From: Microcoleus vaginatus_C
GTDB taxonomy: Bacteria > Cyanobacteriota > Cyanobacteriia > Cyanobacteriales > Microcoleaceae
Length of the DNA: 64,000 bases
Reading direction: 5' to 3' (one strand)
Assembly (NCBI GenBank): GCA_040004035.1
Contig: JAMPLN010000014.1
Shown here: one piece after another, positions 61,949 through 64,000 of the stretch
Numbering within the stretch: position 1 is the first letter of the stretch
How the letters are laid out: each line of letters opens with the position of its first letter
Position numbers and translations under genes: made by a program
Notes under the pieces: generated by a model
Databases searched by the model: none
What the model was told of the DNA's origin: nothing
What the model saw: the letters and a program-made list of their open reading frames with translations, nothing else

Positions 61949-62581
61949 TTAATGCAGCCTGTTAAGAGGCTGGCCCATATCCCATTGCAACTCGGCTAAA
62001 ACGAGCAAGCTAAATACCATTACGGTTCCCGTAAATAGGAAATACCAACCGCCCGTGTAAGGCAAAATCAAAATCCCCAACAGGTGTAATAAACTTGCTG
62101 CTAAAAGCGCGCGCGATCGCACTGCAAATCCAGTCCCCAAATACCCTATTCCGCTCATTCCCAACCACAGGGGACAGAGATTCGCCAACAGTTTTCCCCA
62201 ACTGAGAAAAATTGCTAAATCGGTCAGCAACAATCCTAATAACATTAGTATTACCCAACCGTAAAGCACCCAAATCAGGCGTTCTATTTTGACCCAAGAG
62301 TATGTCATGCTTACCATTGCTGCTGTACCTACGAGGCTGAGCGCTGACCACAAAGCAGCTTGCAGTATCCAACTCACAGAAAAAAATTGTGCTGTGCCGA
62401 AAATGGGTATTAACAGCAAGCTCCACAGCAAGCAAGTTCGATCGAGACAAGTATAAAATTGTGAATAAAATCGGTCTTTGCCAAGGGGAAACTGAACCTG
62501 CCAAAGCCCTTCTAAATCTTGAACATCAATGTTAATCTGTTTCCGGCGCAGAGGCGGAACTGAATAATTAAAAAAGGTCAT
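61949..62581 (-). CDS. integral membrane protein of unknown function
   Basis: 210 residues with about five or six membrane helices from about 50 on (LLWSLLLIPIF, WILQAALWSALSLVGTAAMV, WVLYGWVILMLLGLLLTDL and others). A soluble start of 45 residues precedes them. No transporter motif was recognised. ATG 62581 is used; the frame opens at a TTG at 62590. Confidence 0.75.
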   Translation of the reverse strand: MTFFNYSVPPLRRKQINIDVQDLEGLWQVQFPLGKDRFYSQFYTCLDRTCLLWSLLLIPIFGTAQFFSVSWILQAALWSALSLVGTAAMVSMTYSWVKIERLIWVLYGWVILMLLGLLLTDLAIFLSWGKLLANLCPLWLGMSGIGYLGTGFAVRSRALLAASLLHLLGILILPYTGGWYFLFTGTVMVFSLLVLAELQWDMGQPLNRLH

Positions 62582-62831
62582 ATCTGACAATATAAAAATT
62601 TACCATCATTTGCTTAGATACTATCTCACCAGCAATCGCTATATAATTGCAATCTGTCAATCGGATTAATCTAGTTAATTTGATAATCTGTCGGCAGTAA
62701 TAGTTATTCGAGCGCACGAGATAAAACAGGAAGAGAGAGATTGCAGAGTTTGATAAAATAGCTCTTGCGACAGATGGCTGGGATATTAGTTATTCGATAC
62801 TTTTAAAATAGTCAACTTTGTTACAGAATTT

Positions 62832-63551
62832 ATGCTCACTTCATCCCATCCTCTGAAACAGGTATTCCACTGCCCGGAAGAATCGGATTTTTACGCGCAC
62901 TGCTTGGAAAGTTTAGTGTTAAATGCTAGTGACAATTCTCGACTTATCGTAGAGTTTGGTTCAGGAGAGGGAAGTCCAGTTATTAAGTCTTTGCTGAGAA
63001 GTGATTTTGATGGGACAATACAGGGATTTGAGCTAAATAATGTAGCTTGGAAAATTGCTCAGTCTCAAATTAAGGAATATCAACTGAGCGAAAAATATAC
63101 TGTCAACAATTGCTCTTTTTTTGATTCGCCTTTATACGAGTCGGCGGATTGTGTCATCTCAAATCCCCCTTACTTGCCGGCGGTGGATGATAAGATTTAC
63201 CAGCCGCTGTTGCACGGCGGGAGTGATGGTTCGACAATTGCTAAGAAACTTTTATCTTTGGGCTGCGATGAAGTTTTGCTGATGGTTTCTAGCTATTCTA
63301 ATCCTGTGGGTTTGATCGATTATGCCTTGGATCGAGGCTACTCGGTTGCGAATTTTGAAATTGCACCTTTAACTTTTGGCTATTATAGTTCGGAACCGAA
63401 GGTGAAAAGTGCGATCGCCACTCTCAGAGAACAGGGAATGGCTTTTTATTCCGAAAATATCTATCTGCTGGCTGGAGTTTTGTTTAAGAAGCACCAAAAG
63501 TCGCAAAGAGATTTGTCGATCGAGCTCATTCAGTTAATGACAGCATTTTAA
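62832..63551 (+). CDS. SAM-dependent methyltransferase with NPPY motif
   Basis: 239 residues: motif I IVEFGSGEGSP and motif IV ISNPPYLPA, which places it in the N-methyltransferase group (as in HemK/PrmC-like and adenine-type methylases acting on Gln, Asn or adenine amino groups). It lacks the PrmC N-terminal helix bundle, so the target is not clear. Confidence 0.8.
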   Translation: MLTSSHPLKQVFHCPEESDFYAHCLESLVLNASDNSRLIVEFGSGEGSPVIKSLLRSDFDGTIQGFELNNVAWKIAQSQIKEYQLSEKYTVNNCSFFDSPLYESADCVISNPPYLPAVDDKIYQPLLHGGSDGSTIAKKLLSLGCDEVLLMVSSYSNPVGLIDYALDRGYSVANFEIAPLTFGYYSSEPKVKSAIATLREQGMAFYSENIYLLAGVLFKKHQKSQRDLSIELIQLMTAF

Positions 63552-63582
63552 AATACAGCGGTGCCTCTGAGATGTTGCACCA

Positions 63583-63671
63583 TTGTCAGCAACAGGCAAG
63601 ATTGTCAGCAACAGGCAAGATGCCTGTTCCACAAAGAGTGTATTTCTTGTGGAACAGGCATCTTGCCTGTT
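63583..63671. repeat. 25-bp perfect inverted repeat of the CAGGCAAGATG family
   Basis: AACAGGCAAGATGCCTGTTC... (63610-63634) and its exact inverse (63647-63671), 12-base spacer, preceded by a further half copy at 63583-63600. Each arm is itself palindromic. Lies between convergent genes. Confidence 0.9.
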
Positions 63672-63740
63672 CCTCAAAGGCTTATTGAGAACGGTGCAAG
63701 ATCTAGGGTGCATCCAAGACTTATGCACCCTAAATAGCCG

Positions 63741-64000
63741 TTAATTCCGTTCTGCGGCTTGGATCGATCGCACCACAGCAGCCCCAGCCCGATCGCCGAT
63801 CGACTTCTCCTGATCGTACCCCAACACCAGCTCCCAAGCGTCCTGCGGGTATCTATCAACCAGCGGGATCGCCACTTCATCTAACATCCAGCGGCCGTGA
63901 CGCTCATCTTCTTTGATGTGCAGTTCCCAATAACCCATCGCAGCCTGCGAGAGGCCCAAACGCTGGGCGGCGGCTAGATAATTGCGGTAAGCGACAGGCC
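63741..64000 (-). CDS. iron-containing redox enzyme family protein (3' part)
   Basis: The frame stays open to the window edge, so only the last 86 residues are seen: AYRNYLAAAQRLGLSQAAMG, YWELHIKEDERHGRWML, AWELVLGYDQEK. The HIKEDERHG metal-binding segment (Glu, His) fits the heme-oxygenase-like di-iron oxidase group. Substrate unknown. A TTG inside the frame (63957) is not a start. Confidence 0.72.
   Translation of the reverse strand, partial: PVAYRNYLAAAQRLGLSQAAMGYWELHIKEDERHGRWMLDEVAIPLVDRYPQDAWELVLGYDQEKSIGDRAGAAVVRSIQAAERN

Noticed and set aside
1..64000. tRNA, rRNA or CRISPR array
   Set aside because: No T-loop consensus with matching acceptor stem, no rRNA-like sequence and no regularly spaced repeats with unique spacers were found by eye. 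A short tRNA could still be missed without a covariance search.

Overview
The window reads as chromosomal DNA of a filamentous cyanobacterium of the Microcoleus/Oscillatoria/Phormidium kind. Evidence: very many HIP1 palindromes (GCGATCGC), heptanucleotide STRR arrays, a Ycf35 (DUF1257) gene, an acyl-lipid desaturase of DesA type, XisH/XisI, many Uma2/pentapeptide/WD40-type accessory genes and several multi-domain PAS, EAL and histidine kinase proteins. No rRNA, tRNA, CRISPR array or complete insertion sequence was found. The genus assignment is inference; only the phylum is well supported.

Layout. 0-8 kb: clpB, a small secreted protein, a HAMP histidine kinase, another secreted protein, and a lipoprotein nuclease just downstream of polA. 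8-19 kb: polA, whose linker carries an in-frame dispersed repeat; a membrane J-domain protein; an overlapping PAS-histidine kinase / receiver-GGDEF-EAL pair; a WD40 protein; ycf35. 19-21 kb: a GC-rich DUF6544-like gene, then an IS1-type transposase remnant joined to a broken SpoIIE-type phosphatase, which looks like a scar of horizontal transfer. 21-29 kb: small membrane proteins, YihY, MscS, purU, thrC and desA.

29.4-35.1 kb is the most unusual part. It holds an ATPase of ParA type fused to an N-terminal HsdR-like PD-(D/E)XK nuclease domain, then two different ParB-fold/coiled-coil proteins ending in different DNA-binding-like modules, then a Uma2 nuclease-fold protein, then a convergent orphan xisH-xisI pair. 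There is no replication initiator and no nif gene nearby. I propose it as a candidate undescribed DNA-positioning or DNA-defence module; its function is not shown by the sequence.

35-64 kb: an acyl-CoA-ligase-like gene, a Ser/Thr kinase, two response regulators separated by MITE-like intergenic elements, pgk, a UspA protein, rbgA, a MOSC protein, a signal-peptide-bearing beta-carbonic anhydrase, a glycosyltransferase-TPR protein, sppA, fni (isoprenoid), an SDR, a glutathione-dependent formaldehyde pathway (frmA-frmB), ilvE, a Lin0512 protein, two low-complexity secreted proteins, chaB, a methyltransferase, and the 3' part of a heme-oxygenase-like/iron-containing redox enzyme that runs off the window.

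Across the window three repeat families interact with genes: heptamer arrays sit directly against five start codons; the hairpin repeat with core CAGGCAAGATGCCTG lies in polA and in three intergenic sites; and a CCGGGTTT hairpin serves as terminator twice and is also coded into a ParB-like gene.
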